64,000 bases of DNA from Endomychus coccineus. Lineage: Eukaryota; Arthropoda; Insecta; Coleoptera; Endomychidae. Made by a program: the position numbers and the translations under genes. Shown one piece after another: positions 11,998-21,999 of the stretch (position 1 is the first letter of the stretch; every line of letters begins with the position of its first letter). The stretch is taken from assembly GCA_958510875.1 (NCBI GenBank), contig OY294067.1:104266010-104330009 (forward strand), given 5' to 3'. Below the pieces are notes generated by a model. The model saw nothing but the letters and a program-made list of their open reading frames with translations, had not been told where the DNA came from and did no database searches.

Positions 11998-12447
11998 TTT
12001 CAAATTTGATACATGAATGTACTATTTAGAAAGGATGTGACTAATGGTTTGACCAGAACTGCACCCAACTTTTTTATTTCAAATGGAATGTGCAACTTTT
12101 TTCAAAAAATTTCTATTCTATATAGACTTTTTTCCCAAGAAAAATATATGATAAAGAAACTTTCAAGCCCCAAACTACTGATATAGTTGAGATTTTATCA
12201 AATTTTCACTTTTTGCACCTCCCCTCTTAATAGAACATTTTCATGAAAAATGTGCTATGGAATTTTGAATAATACCATATGAATAGCAATAATTCCTTGT
12301 CGAAGTTTTGACATGAGAATTTATATACAGACTATTTTCCCAGTTTTCACTTTTCTACATTTTTCATCACCAATATGTTTTAAATGCTACTGAGAAATTA
12401 ATAATGATTCTTGACCCTGGTTTGAATTATATATAGATATTCGGGAA

Positions 12448-12636
12448 ATGGGTTACAGTAACCATATTATGCTCATTATTTTCGTCTTCACGCTCGTTTT
12501 GGTCTCTCAACGGGATTTCTTAAGACTAATTGTATCAAGCAGAAAGCGTCCTTATCGCATTAATTTCAATTTGAAATGCGTCGCCGAAACGAATATAAAG
12601 ACGAGTGATCAAAATTGTGACACATTATTGTTTTAA
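12448..12636 (+). CDS. Possible small secreted peptide precursor (62 aa)
   Basis: Not recognised. The frame starts MGYSNHIMLIIFVFTLVLVS, an N-terminus with a hydrophobic core that looks like a signal peptide. The remainder is hydrophilic with a tribasic RKR that could be a processing site and two cysteines near the C-terminus. A TATATATAG lies just upstream of the ATG. The frame is slightly richer in GC than its flanks. Against it: it is short, has no paralogue in the window, and could arise by chance. It may also be one exon of a longer gene. Confidence 0.22.
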   Translation: MGYSNHIMLIIFVFTLVLVSQRDFLRLIVSSRKRPYRINFNLKCVAETNIKTSDQNCDTLLF

Positions 12637-12859
12637 GTATATGACTATGTTTCAAGAAGCCACTACATAGCAATCTATTTCTATTAATCGAAGTCATCTC
12701 ATGCAATGTGAGAATAAGACTGAAAGAGAACTATAATACGCACGAATTTCCACTTTCGAATTAGATGTTAAAGATTTATAACCTCACTAGAAATATTGCT
12801 ACTCCAGCATTCTACCTAAAATATAATTTCAACATTATAAAGACCTATGTAGGAATTTG

Positions 12860-13350
12860 AAGTTCTAATTAATTAAATTAGTATAAATTGGACCTAATGA
12901 TTGAACGTCTGTTCCATGATTTACCGACTTAGAGTCGGGCGAGCGATTGGAATCACGCCCAATCAGCGCGGCAGGATGAATCCTAATTGCCAGTATGTCC
13001 GGTGAGAGCAATTCCACGAACCCCACTGGTAAGTGCGTGAGCCTATCCAAGTCCCTACTGACTATGCATGGTTGATTCGCGAGCTGGAAACGCAGCTCAC
13101 TTGTCGAAGGTGAAGGTTTGTGATAATATTACTCTCCAACACCCGCTAGCCAGCATGCGGCTTTTTTCCACTAACCCCACGAGTCGTCTTCTGTACCCCG
13201 ATTCCTGGAACTTTGTCAAGGGGAACCTTGTTTGTGACATCCCTTGTAAGGGTTACAATTTACTCTTACTAAAGGATGAACTAAAAGCTCTATTTTATCA
13301 CTTGATTGTCGACAGCTACAGTGGATATGGTCGAAGGTTATAATTTTAGA
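12860..13350. other. GC-richer block of unknown nature
   Basis: The base composition rises sharply compared with its surroundings, for example near 12935-13060 and 13140-13210. A short inverted repeat CCGACT/AGTCGG lies at 12922-12937. Open frames run on both strands (12865-13050 minus, 13068-13343 plus), but neither has a motif I recognise. A remnant of a mobile element or of a host exon is possible. Confidence 0.35.
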
Positions 13351-13730
13351 TGTTAAGAATTCGGGCGCCAGAGTATTTTAACCAACGAATGAATGATGAA
13401 TATAACAAATACTCAAGTACCCAGGTTAAATTACCCTGAAAGAAAAGAAAATAAAAGACCTGTACCCAGAATGATTGAAAATTACTTTGAAATACTAATA
13501 CTGATATAATTTATGACAGCACTTATATTAATAAGATATGAAGCGAATGAATTGAAAATATGGATGAAATTAGTTACTTAAATCATTTAAACAAGTCAAC
13601 AGTCGAATTTACATAATATACAATACTAAATAAATTATTTAAATTGTTACATAAAACCACAATCGATAATCTGACCTGGTGAGAGCTGGACGTTGTACTT
13701 GCTTTGTTATGAGTTATTACTTTTCCTTCA

Positions 13731-14366
13731 TGTAGGGGTCCCTGCCACAATTATTGTAATACCGTTTCCACGATTGTACAGCACAAATAAATCAGCGACT
13801 CCTAAGTAATCTTTCCACAGTATAGATTCAAGCAATCCTCAATACACTTCTTGTTGAATTTTCCACAACATAGACAAAAAAAGAGGAAGAAGAAGAACCC
13901 TCCATCACGATAGGGTTTTTCCTTCCAATAAGACAAACTTTACTTCCGTTCACAACCAGCCACGTCGAAACTAAGTTCAGACTCCCTAAGGTACATTAAT
14001 TACCCAATTAATTCCAAATATTCCAATCCAAATTGTTAATTGATGTCTTTGTTTTCAACGGAAGAATATTCCCAGAATTTGATTCCAAACAACAAGCTTG
14101 GTATCACCTCCCTGTTGAAAATAACCTAGCAACGCACTTCTCACTTGAACGATTGACCAGAAGTGTCGCCATTTTATCGCCTTTCCGGCTTTCTCGTTGT
14201 CTCACAGAACACCCTCGAAATAGAAACGGATCTGACACCGAACAACCATGACCCTTAGAATATACACTCCATGAATATACGGTCTAGCATAGCTGACATC
14301 ACAGGAGTTAACCGATTGTACTACAGCGGCCATTTCTAAGTCGTTAAGTGGAATTTACACGTTACA
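13731..14366 (-). repeat. Candidate solo LTR (TGT...ACA, ~636 bp)
   Basis: On the minus strand the segment begins TGTAACGTGTAAATTCC and ends GCAGGGACCCCTACA, a TGT...ACA frame with promoter-like, non-coding composition inside. The composition differs from its flanks. I see no matching second copy in the window, no clear target duplication and no primer-binding site I can name, so this is only a candidate. Confidence 0.22.
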
Positions 14367-14537
14367 CCCTCGCACCGTGATTACAAAAGAAGACAAAATT
14401 TCACTCGCCACCAATTTTCTTTTCAATACTACTCGATTTTTGATGTCGAAGTAACATGCAATTATTTATAGTAACAATAAGCAGCATATGCTGCAGTTAC
14501 ACAAATTACAGTCTCGCGTATGTCTACAGAACAAAAG

Positions 14538-14636
14538 AGCTCACCCGAGGTTTAAACGCGAGAGTATACACGATGCTCTCGCGTTTCAAGGTGTCTCGCT
14601 TCGGGAGATCTCTCACTCGGGTCGTCTCGGTGAGCT
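14538..14636. other. Nested hairpin with GC-rich stems
   Basis: AAACGCGAGAG (14554-14564) is the exact reverse complement of CTCTCGCGTTT (14576-14586), with an 11-base loop. An outer pair, AGCTCACCCGAG near 14538 and CTCGGTGAGCT near 14626, encloses it with one mismatch. The GC-rich stems stand out against AT-rich flanks. The function is unknown. Confidence 0.6.
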
Positions 14637-15199
14637 GTACTATCTGTATAATATCTACAGCTTGAGTCAAATCAACTGAATTATTGAAAATTAATAATTG
14701 CGATAAATAATAGACGCAGAGGAGAATAGCATGTAGGTACCCCCCACCTGAAATAAAATGGATGTGATTTATAAGGCACATGGCAGCACGCATTAACTAA
14801 CTTAACTGAGCAGTATTTTTAGTAGAGATGGGCAAAACTGTTATTTATAAATAAAAATACCATAATGATAATACCAAGTGCTATCTCAATTCTTTGAATT
14901 ACTGTTTCAAATGAGTGGTTGCTATTTGATGTTTGTTAGGTTTGTAAAACTGAGATAATTTTGGAAGTGTGGAAAAACGGGTAGAAATATTATGTTTTTT
15001 GAGGATTTTGGGAATTCGATCTGTTATATTTTGAATATATTAAAGATGGGCCGTGGATAAAGCAGGCGGGGGGTTTCCACGGCCTATCTTCCATATATTC
15101 AAAATATAACAGATCGAATTCCCAAAATCCTCAAAAAAACATAATATTTCTACCCGTTTTTCCACACTTCCAAAATTATCTCAGTTTTACAAACCTATC

Positions 15200-15580
15200 A
15201 AAGATCCCCTTCCTCCTCTCCACTTAGAAGGTGTTTATAGCATTCCCTGTTCTTGCGGTACAAGAACATTGGTGAAACAGGTCCTACAGTAGCTACTCGT
15301 GTGAAAGAACATGAGCGCTGTACAAGGCTTCGTGACACCAGTAGATCTGCATTTGCAGAACACAAGTTTGACACAAATCATCAAATCCTTTTTGAAGATA
15401 CTAAAATCCTAGTCCGAGCCCCCAAACTTCTATCAGCGAAAAATCCTTGAAGCTATAGAAATCCTAGAACATCCGAATAATCTGAACCGTGACTCAGGAT
15501 ATTACCTTCCCAACATTTGGAAACCCATCCTCGAAAATTCTACTTCGCACATGATCGCACAACGGCAGGGTCAGGTGCCG
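15200..15580 (+). pseudogene. Penelope-like GIY-YIG endonuclease relic
   Basis: The domain nicks DNA to prime reverse transcription. Visible pieces are GVYSIPCSCGT (around 15225), then NIGETGPTVATRVKEHERC in frame 15253-15450. AEHKFDTNHQILFEDTKIL follows, and a frameshift later ILEAIEILEHPNNLNRDSG and YYLPNIWKPIL. The family pattern is a VY(K/S)IPC, CG, YIGETG, R...H order. Here the tyrosine of YIG is replaced by Asn and at least two frameshifts are present, so the fragment is dead. Reverse transcriptase motifs upstream are absent, so the copy is 5'-truncated. Confidence 0.75.
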
Positions 15581-15699
15581 GAACGAAGTTAACCACCGGA
15601 ATAAAGGCAGTGAACTATGTAGCGTGAAGGGTTTTTCCCACAATAAATACTGCTACAGAAACCAGTAGAACCAGTTTCAGTTCAAGCCTCAAGCCTGCC

Positions 15700-15735
15700 C
15701 TGAAGATGCCACCTGTAATGGTTGGCGAAACGTCG
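15700..15735 (+). ncRNA. Hammerhead-ribozyme-like core in Penelope flank
   Basis: The order is CTGAAGA, then TGCCACC and GGTTGGC that can pair as stem II, then GAAACGTC. Hammerhead motifs are documented in Penelope-like elements. The first core is CTGAAGA rather than CTGATGA, which may make it inactive. The palindromic ACGT after GAA could form stem III between two copies. Confidence 0.4.
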
Positions 15736-16023
15736 GCATCAAGTCGAGCTATAGTGACGCGGATTCCATCCGGAAGACAAGATTTTTCAAGATTAGCTGT
15801 CCGCGGAAGTCTACTATCCAAAATAACAAAATATCGTTAAATAACAAACAATCTCTAATTCTTACTAACTAGTAATTCGATCTGTGTATACATACTCCCG
15901 TTTCCCCATCGCACAACAAACATTTCTGTTCATCTTATAAACAATACGATGCGTATGGCTATCTCATACTCTCACATTAATCCTATACACCGATCGATCT
16001 GACTCAATCTGTATATCGTGCAT

Positions 16024-17143
16024 TATAGTCTAGGAGATAGATACATATTTTGAGCCTGAGATATAACATGTTGGCATATGTGTTATGTTTTAGCAATTAT
16101 TAATCTGATTATTTTATCCTATGTGATTAGGACCTCCCACCCTGCCCCATTTTGAGTTAGCTGCCCCAGAATATAGTCAATTTTGGAACGGGTTATAACA
16201 CTTTGGTGTTTCGTGCTAGTCGAAGAGGGTCCTTCGGCAATCAATATTCAATAAATGCCAACATTTTTTCTCCATACAGTTGACAGCGCTGGCAGCTTTA
16301 GTTATGACCAAAATTGGATTGTGGCTAAACACTTTCTGACCAGGCGGAAAATTTTTGTTATCAATGCTCATTACCCGAAAACCATATGCCAACATTTTCT
16401 ATGCGTCCATTTTCAAGAATTTTGTTTGAGGTTTGTGGTGGTTTTGGGGGCTTAAACATGAAAGAAAATGTTGGCACCCATAGAATCTTTTCTTTTACAT
16501 AAAAACTACAAGTTGATGGAGGTGCCAACATTTTTTTTCCAATTTTGGACGATTTTGCCAATTTTTGCCCGAAACGTGGCCAAAATTCTTGAAAATGGAC
16601 GAATAGAAAATGTTGGCGAATGCTTTTCGAGTAATGAGCATTGGTAACAAAAATGTTTCGCCTGGTCAGAAAGTGTTATACCAGGTATGGGTGCCAACAT
16701 TTTCTTTCATGTTTAAACCCCCAAAACCACCCCAAACCTCAAACAAAATTCTTGAGAATGGACGAATAGAAAATGTTGGCATATGGTTTTCGAGTAATGA
16801 GCATTGATAACAAAAATTTTCCACCTGGTCAGAAAGTGTTTAGCCACGTTCCAATTTTGGTCATAACTAAAGCTGCCAGCGCTGTCAACTGCATGGAGAA
16901 AAAATGTTGGCATTTATTGAATATTGATCGCCGAGGGACCCTCTTCGACTAGCACCAAACACGAAAGTGTTATAACCCGTTCCAAAATTGACTATATTCT
17001 GGGGCAGCTAACTCAAAATGGGGCAGGGTGGGAGGTCCTAATCACATAGGATAAAATAATCAGATTAATAATTGCTGAAACATAACACCTATGCCAACAT
17101 GTTATATCTCAGGCCCAAAATATGTATCTCTCTCCTAGACTAT
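16024..17143. mobile_element. 1.1-kb foldback element with TGTTGGCA motif array
   Basis: The left arm from about 16024 (ATAGTCTAGGAG) is the reverse complement of the right arm ending near 17143 (CTCCTAGACTAT). Pairing continues inwards for about 450 bp, with scattered mismatches. The central part holds a further partial direct copy of the arm (about 16580-16680 against 16750-16840). TGTTGGCA or its complement occurs about ten times, spaced along both arms. Open frames here are mirror images of one another and are not genes. No transposase is present. Confidence 0.85.
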
Positions 17144-17149
17144 TACTTT

Positions 17150-19180
17150 CTTTCGTAGTGACGAATGGTCGTTACATATTATATTGGGCAACTTTCTCGA
17201 TTTGGTATGCCACTAACACTGTGTCTACTATAGTACGATGTTAAATCATTCGACGAGTACTTTTGTTTGTAATATGTATGTGTGGTAAATGTGTAATAGA
17301 GCTCTCAAGTTTAGTTTGATAGAAAATACATGATAGCCTGAAAATTTGTAGTTAAAAATTAATATGATAATATTCTAATGGGGATTCAAAAGCTCTCCAT
17401 TATATAAGGATCGCTGTTACATTTGATGAATTTTTTAACTGAGATTATTTTTTAGCATCAAGAATTTGCTTCGAAAGATCATGTTGTCAGAATTAATCCA
17501 ACCGATTTAGAATAAAAATGTCTCATTGACTTAGCTTAGGGAGTGGTTCATAACTTTATTGAGAGAGGCATTCATTATAAACCTTCATCAACAAATGAAT
17601 CAACTTCTCTAATTGTACTTCCAATCCACGTGCTGGTAATCTAACTTTTCGACACAATTCGTGGGACAAGCGGTTGGGCATTTAACCCCCATTAATTCAA
17701 GCCAAAAAGTTTGTTTGAAACATTTATTTTAATGAGGTATGTTGGTTCTCTAATCGTATCAACTGAAATTCGTTAAAAAACTTGGAAATAATCGCCTCAA
17801 ACTTTGACAGTTATCGGATAAGAGTGAAAAAGTTCACGAATAGTTTTTATAGCGTTCAATTCCACAAAAAATATCGATTTCGCTTTCAACAAGCAAACAC
17901 AATCACTCGACAAAATGGATTTATAAAGCGGTTTCGAAGATACATGAAGTCTGTTAAAATAAAGATGCTGAATAGGCGATACAGTTGTATTCTCAACCAT
18001 CTATTCCGAATTTCAATTTATAGTAGACCGTGAAAGGAATGTAACGCTTAGTACTGGAGATGTGTAGAATAGATAATAGTTTTTAGAAGATAAAAATACA
18101 ATTTATCTATAGCATTCCTTTGTCTTTCTGAGAGAGAAGTTTGCTTTATTTTATATACTTCCGGCGTTCACTACCTCATGTATTTTGGTGAAGGAAAACA
18201 ATAAACAATTTTGATCTGTGAAAACAGGTACTTCTTCAGGAATGATAAGAGTTCATAACTCACATTCCAGATCCAAAAGTACAAATTGAGTATTTCTTTC
18301 AACTTAAGTTATGCAATTATACTTTATTATGATCCTGTTCTACTCACGGCATGATGCAACTTGTGTTTTATAAACGGAATCATTATTATCCGGTCTTGAT
18401 CACGACAATGATCATTACGTTTTGAACTATGGGATAAAATAATCAAATAACATTTTTTGGATTATGGGAGCTCAATACAATACGAGTCTGATATTTCTGA
18501 ATTTTTTTACTGAAATATACAACAAAGATGCTCCTATACTTCTCATGGATTGATAGGGGAACAATAATGACAGCAGGATGATAGTCAAATAAGACATATT
18601 AATAGTGTGAATCCAAACAATTTTCTCCATTTCATTGGAATAATTTTTCATTTTTACTGAATCAGTCCAAACTGAGTTCATTGGTATAACATTTCGTTCT
18701 TGAAAGCAAATTCTGCTCAAATCAAATTGAATCAAATCCTATCAGAACAATCAAGTTTGAATTGAAGGTTCGCTTTATGTTAGACCCTAGTAATTTTTCA
18801 ATTAAATGCATTCTATTTAATCTATCAGATCGAATCGCATCTCCTTTCTGCTACCAATTTATTACAGAAGGACCACGGAACGACATTACATAAAACAGAT
18901 TCCACAATCTGCTTCTTCGCTAATGTAACATCGTTATACCACGTGCAGTTCCATTAAACGTACCTTTAGGGACAGTAACCTAATGGGCGCGTGATAATTC
19001 AGTTACAAGCTGAAATAGATCACTAAGGGCGCTTCTGAAACCCCCATATATTATCAATTCTTGAGAGAGATAATGTCGCAGTTAATTATACCACAGTCGT
19101 GGGAGGAAATGCCGTCACACTTGTTGGTGTATATCTACAGAGTGTTACATGATTCTTGGGAGCATCTATCAAGGCAATTA
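17150..19180. other. No recognisable gene or element
   Basis: AT-rich sequence with only short frames lacking motifs. I see nothing I can name. Confidence 0.45.
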
Positions 19181-19185
19181 TTTGA

Positions 19186-19440
19186 GATTTGGTTTACTGT
19201 TTTCTGCAGTTTTAATTGAATTTTAAAAACACAAGTCAGCTGCACATGCATTTCATTAATCAAAGTCTTCTTTTCTAAATTACATGGAAACACTTATTAC
19301 CATAACAATTTTTGATAAAGATGTAAATAACATATCGTAACGTCAAAGATGAAAAATCTTATTTGTTTTTAGTTGTATTAAAGAACCGACATAGCAAGAA
19401 AACGTAAGATAACATTATTAATCAAAACTGGTGTAGCTAC
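19186..19440 (+). repeat. Penelope-type flank repeat with hammerhead-like core (family 2)
   Basis: The block CTAAATTACATGGAAACACT, then TTTGATAAAGAT...ATATCGTAACGTC (19312-19342), then AAGAAAACGTAA recurs at 21790-21985 in the same orientation. It also recurs at 30600-31190 in both orientations. The TGATAAAG...CGTAACGTC part matches the hammerhead-like layout of other copies, here degenerate. Confidence 0.55.
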
Positions 19441-19640
19441 AGTGGTGACCCCGACGAAACAAAATGTCATAAACGGAGTCAAGAGAGAACAACAAGATTG
19501 CAGTAAAGCTTCCTCCTTTTTGGAAAGTAAATTCTTCAATTAGGTTTCAGCAAGTGAAGTCACAATTTGCAAACATTAACACAGACGTCACCAAATATCA
19601 TTGCGGTGTAGCTGCAATAGATTCAAGTATTGTGTAAGAG

Positions 19641-20000
19641 GTGAGTGATATGATCTCAAAACCACCCGCAGTTGACATGTATGAAACACTTAAGAACCAA
19701 ATTATTGGCCGTTTTTCAGAATCACATGGGATAAAGTTCAATAAATTACTGCGGGAGTTGGAGTTGGGTAATAAGACCGTCTCATCTTCTAAGGAAATGT
19801 CTGAGTTAGCACAGGATGAGGTCAGTGAGTCTGTGTTGAAGTCAATGTGGTTGCAAAGATTACCTAACAATATTCAAATTATTCTCGTTGTAAGTGAAGA
19901 TTGTTTAGAGAAACTGGCGACAATGGCCGATAAAATGATGGAAACTAAAAGTTTTGCATTTTCGTTAAGTAGTACGGAAGAACATACAACAGAGACATAA
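19641..20000 (+). pseudogene. Gag fragment of Gypsy-like element
   Basis: The 119-aa frame contains MYETLKNQIIGRFSES, then LLRELELGNKTVSSSKEM, then VLKSMWLQRLPNNIQIIL and LEKLATMADKMME. This is the capsid-region pattern of a well-known insect Gypsy-type gag (L-R-G-QELG...RLP...LA..AD). After an intervening stop and frameshift, CWYHKRFGREAMRC at 20127 is the degenerate cysteine-histidine motif that normally ends this gag. Gag would package the element RNA. It is broken and truncated relative to intact gags. Confidence 0.7.
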
Positions 20001-20128
20001 CAGCTAAAGTTGCAAATAGCTCAAACTGAGGAATTAAAGTCAACAGGGACACGTTATAAAATAAGGAAGCAGTATCATCAAAGTCATAGTTCAACTTCCC
20101 GGAACAGAAACAATATCTTTTCTAATCA

Positions 20129-20540
20129 TTGTTGGTATCACAAACGTTTCGGAAGAGAGGCGATGCGTTGTACTCTGCCTTGAAAATATCAACAAGATTC
20201 AAACTACCAGACCTGCCGTTTCAAGTGGTGGTGGGTCTCAATAATTGCCGTCTTTTCATGCGAGACAGAAACTCAAGGTACAGTTTTCTAATAGACACGA
20301 GAGCGAAAATTTCTGTAATTCCGAACGCAGTAACCTTTGATAATGCACGATGTGATACTATGAAGCTGTTTGCAGCCCATGGGTCCAGAATACAGACATA
20401 CGGAAAGCTTCTGAATTTGGAATTTGGTTTACGTCGAGAGTTCGAATGAAAGTTTGTAGTAGCTAAAGTGAGCGAACCTATCATCGGTACAGATTTTCTG
20501 CAACATTTCAATCAATTTAAGTGTAGATCTAAATCGACAT
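20129..20540 (+). pseudogene. Retropepsin-like protease fragment of Gypsy-like element
   Basis: The frame includes RLFMRDRNSRYSFLIDTRA then KISVIP, and after one stop (near 20448) VAKVSEPIIGTDFLQHF. In the family the catalytic triplet is DTG in LIDTGA. Here glycine is replaced by arginine, so the active site is damaged. The IIGTDFL motif is the usual closing element of the fold. Confidence 0.7.
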
Positions 20541-20821
20541 TGTCTTCACGATATTATTACACTGAGATCAGAGATCGATATATTTTAACACTATAATGTG
20601 ACTCAAGTCAATTTATTGAATGTTATCCGTTAATGAATAAGGAAACATTGTTACATTTGCAAATATCATTTTGTTGCTGATTTCATTATGATATATGCCT
20701 AATTGGCCACAATTTCGGGTAGGTACATTAAGAGATATAGAATTAAATTTTCTGAATTATGAAGATAACTCAGATGATTTAACAAAGGATTATAAAGATG
20801 AATAAACGTAAATCATTGAAT

Positions 20822-20894
20822 CACAGGAGGGATTCGAACCCGCATCACTGGATGTGTAGTCCAGGGTGTTCACCAATTACACCACTCTGGTCCC
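20822..20894 (-). repeat. tRNA-derived SINE-like head, copy 1
   Basis: On the minus strand there is a box A-like GTGGTGTAATTGGTG (20885-20871), a CTGGA/TCCAG anticodon-type stem with a 7-base loop containing ACA, and a box B GCGGGTTCGAATC (20842-20830). The acceptor ends do not pair properly, so this is not a functional tRNA gene. The RNA polymerase III promoter boxes look intact. Confidence 0.6.
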
Positions 20895-21299
20895 GTCAGA
20901 TCATTATATTTTTGTAAATATAAACCTCTAAAAGGATAATAGATCATTGATGAACACAATACGATTCGGTGCCCTACCACAGATCAACTATTCACGCATG
21001 TCCATCTAAAGGTCAGTCGTTTTGGAGTAAGGATTGTAGGTTACAGTATTACTATGATTAGCAATTACTCGACAGTACTTATTCAATAAGGATAGCATTC
21101 CGGTTCTTATATATTTCAATAGAACTGACTGAGAAATGTTCCGCTTTAAGTATGAACAAGTTTGAAGTTTCATTGCCTAATTGTCCACAATTTCGTATAG
21201 GTATATTGAGAGATATAGTATGAAATTTTTTGAATTATGAAGTTAACTTAGATAATTCAACATAGGATTATAAATATAGGAAACGTAAAACATTAAACC

Positions 21300-21373
21300 A
21301 TAGGCGGGATCCGGACCCACATTACTGGATGTCTAGTCCAGGGTGTTTACCAATTACGCCACTTTGGTCCCGT
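21300..21373 (-). repeat. tRNA-derived SINE-like head, copy 2
   Basis: Same structure as the copy at 20822-20894, one tandem period away. Box B is damaged (GGGTCCGGATCCC in place of GGGTTCGAATCCC). The CTGGA/TCCAG stem is kept with a changed loop (CTAGACA). Confidence 0.55.
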
Positions 21374-21607
21374 CAGATTTTCATATTTTTGTAAATATAA
21401 ACCTCTAAAGGGATAGTAGATCATTGATGAACACAATGCAATTCGATGCCCTACCATAGATCAACTATTCACGCATATTCATCTAAATGAAATTGATGAA
21501 CACAATGCGATTCGATGCCCTACCATAGATCAACTATTCACTCATATTCGTCTAGAGCTCAGTCGTTTTGAAGTAAGGATTGTAGGTTAGAGTATTACTA
21601 TAGTTGG

Positions 21608-21680
21608 CAATTACTCGACAGTACTTATACATTCAGGATGCTGTCATTGAATAAGTACTGTCGAGTAATTGCCAACCATA
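21608..21680. repeat. Short palindrome where a repeat copy inverts
   Basis: GGCAATTACTCGACAGTACT near 21608 is followed by its reverse complement near 21680. This marks a junction at which the 478-bp family continues in inverted orientation to about 21830. Confidence 0.6.
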
Positions 21681-21789
21681 GTAATACCTCACTTCAAAAC
21701 GACTGAACTTCAATTCTATATCTCTTGATGTATCTACACGAAATTGTGGCCAACTAGGCGAATAAACTTCAAACTTGCTTATACTTAAG

Positions 21790-21985
21790 CCAGAACATTT
21801 CTCAGTCAGTTCGCATTTCATTAATTTTAATCATACATCCTTTTCTAAATTACATGGAAACACTAATTGACAAAACAATTTCTGATAAAGATAATAAAAT
21901 ATTGTCGAAGCGTCAAAAAATAGAGTTTTTAATTTATTTTCAGTCATATCTAAAAACCAGCATACCAAGAAAACGTAACATGACA
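21790..21985 (+). repeat. Family 2 hammerhead-like flank repeat
   Basis: Matches 19186-19410, including CTAAATTACATGGAAACACT and AAGAAAACGTAA. Its core (21882-21914) reads CTGATAAAG, then GATAAT and ATTGTC that can pair as stem II, then GAAGCGTC. The two copies flank the Gypsy-like relic and the tRNA-derived tandem. Confidence 0.55.
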
Positions 21986-21999
21986 AAATGCTGGATCTA

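Larger units (their letters stand above)
14937..15835 (+). mobile_element. Penelope-like element 3' fragment with inverted duplication
   Basis: The segment from about 15085 encodes, with frameshifts, the linker after the reverse transcriptase and then the GIY-YIG endonuclease of a Penelope-like element. The left side (14937-15050) is an inverted copy of 15085-15199, making a hairpin with a GC-rich loop. Inverted partial copies at the 5' end are known for Penelope-like elements. The 3' non-coding part has the CTGAAGATGCC...GGCGAAACGTC sequence typical of their flanking repeats. The end near 15835 is approximate. Confidence 0.75.
19442..20600 (+). mobile_element. Gypsy-like LTR retrotransposon relic (gag and protease)
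   Basis: TGGTGACCCCGACG at 19443 is a sequence I associate with the start of the internal region, next to the 5' LTR, in insect Gypsy-like elements. It is followed by a gag frame (19641-20000), a zinc-finger-like motif (20127-20182) and an aspartic protease (about 20230-20540). Reverse transcriptase and integrase are missing; the sequence runs into tRNA-derived repeats after 20600. This is a truncated copy. Confidence 0.7.
20690..21645. repeat. 478-bp tandem duplication carrying tRNA-derived heads
   Basis: CCACAATTTCG occurs at 20707 and 21185, and all landmarks between repeat with a 478-bp step: the tRNA-like block, CCCTACCA(C/T)AGATCAACTATT and GGCAATTACTCGACAGTACTT-type sequence. Pieces of the same unit recur at 21640-21830 (inverted), near 25060-25270 and at 30290-30540. 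It is a tRNA-derived repeat family, SINE-like in its head but longer than usual. Confidence 0.75.

Noticed and set aside
16255..16913. Four related frames (MPTFFLH..., MAKSSKI...) on both strands
   Set aside because: Mirror-image products of the 1.1-kb palindrome.
20822..20894. Functional tRNA gene
   Set aside because: A and B boxes and an anticodon-type stem are present, but the acceptor stem does not pair and the unit is repeated as part of a longer repeat.
20690..21645. CRISPR-like array or direct-repeat array
   Set aside because: Period of 478 bp with only two units and eukaryotic transposon context; no short repeat-spacer structure anywhere in the window.
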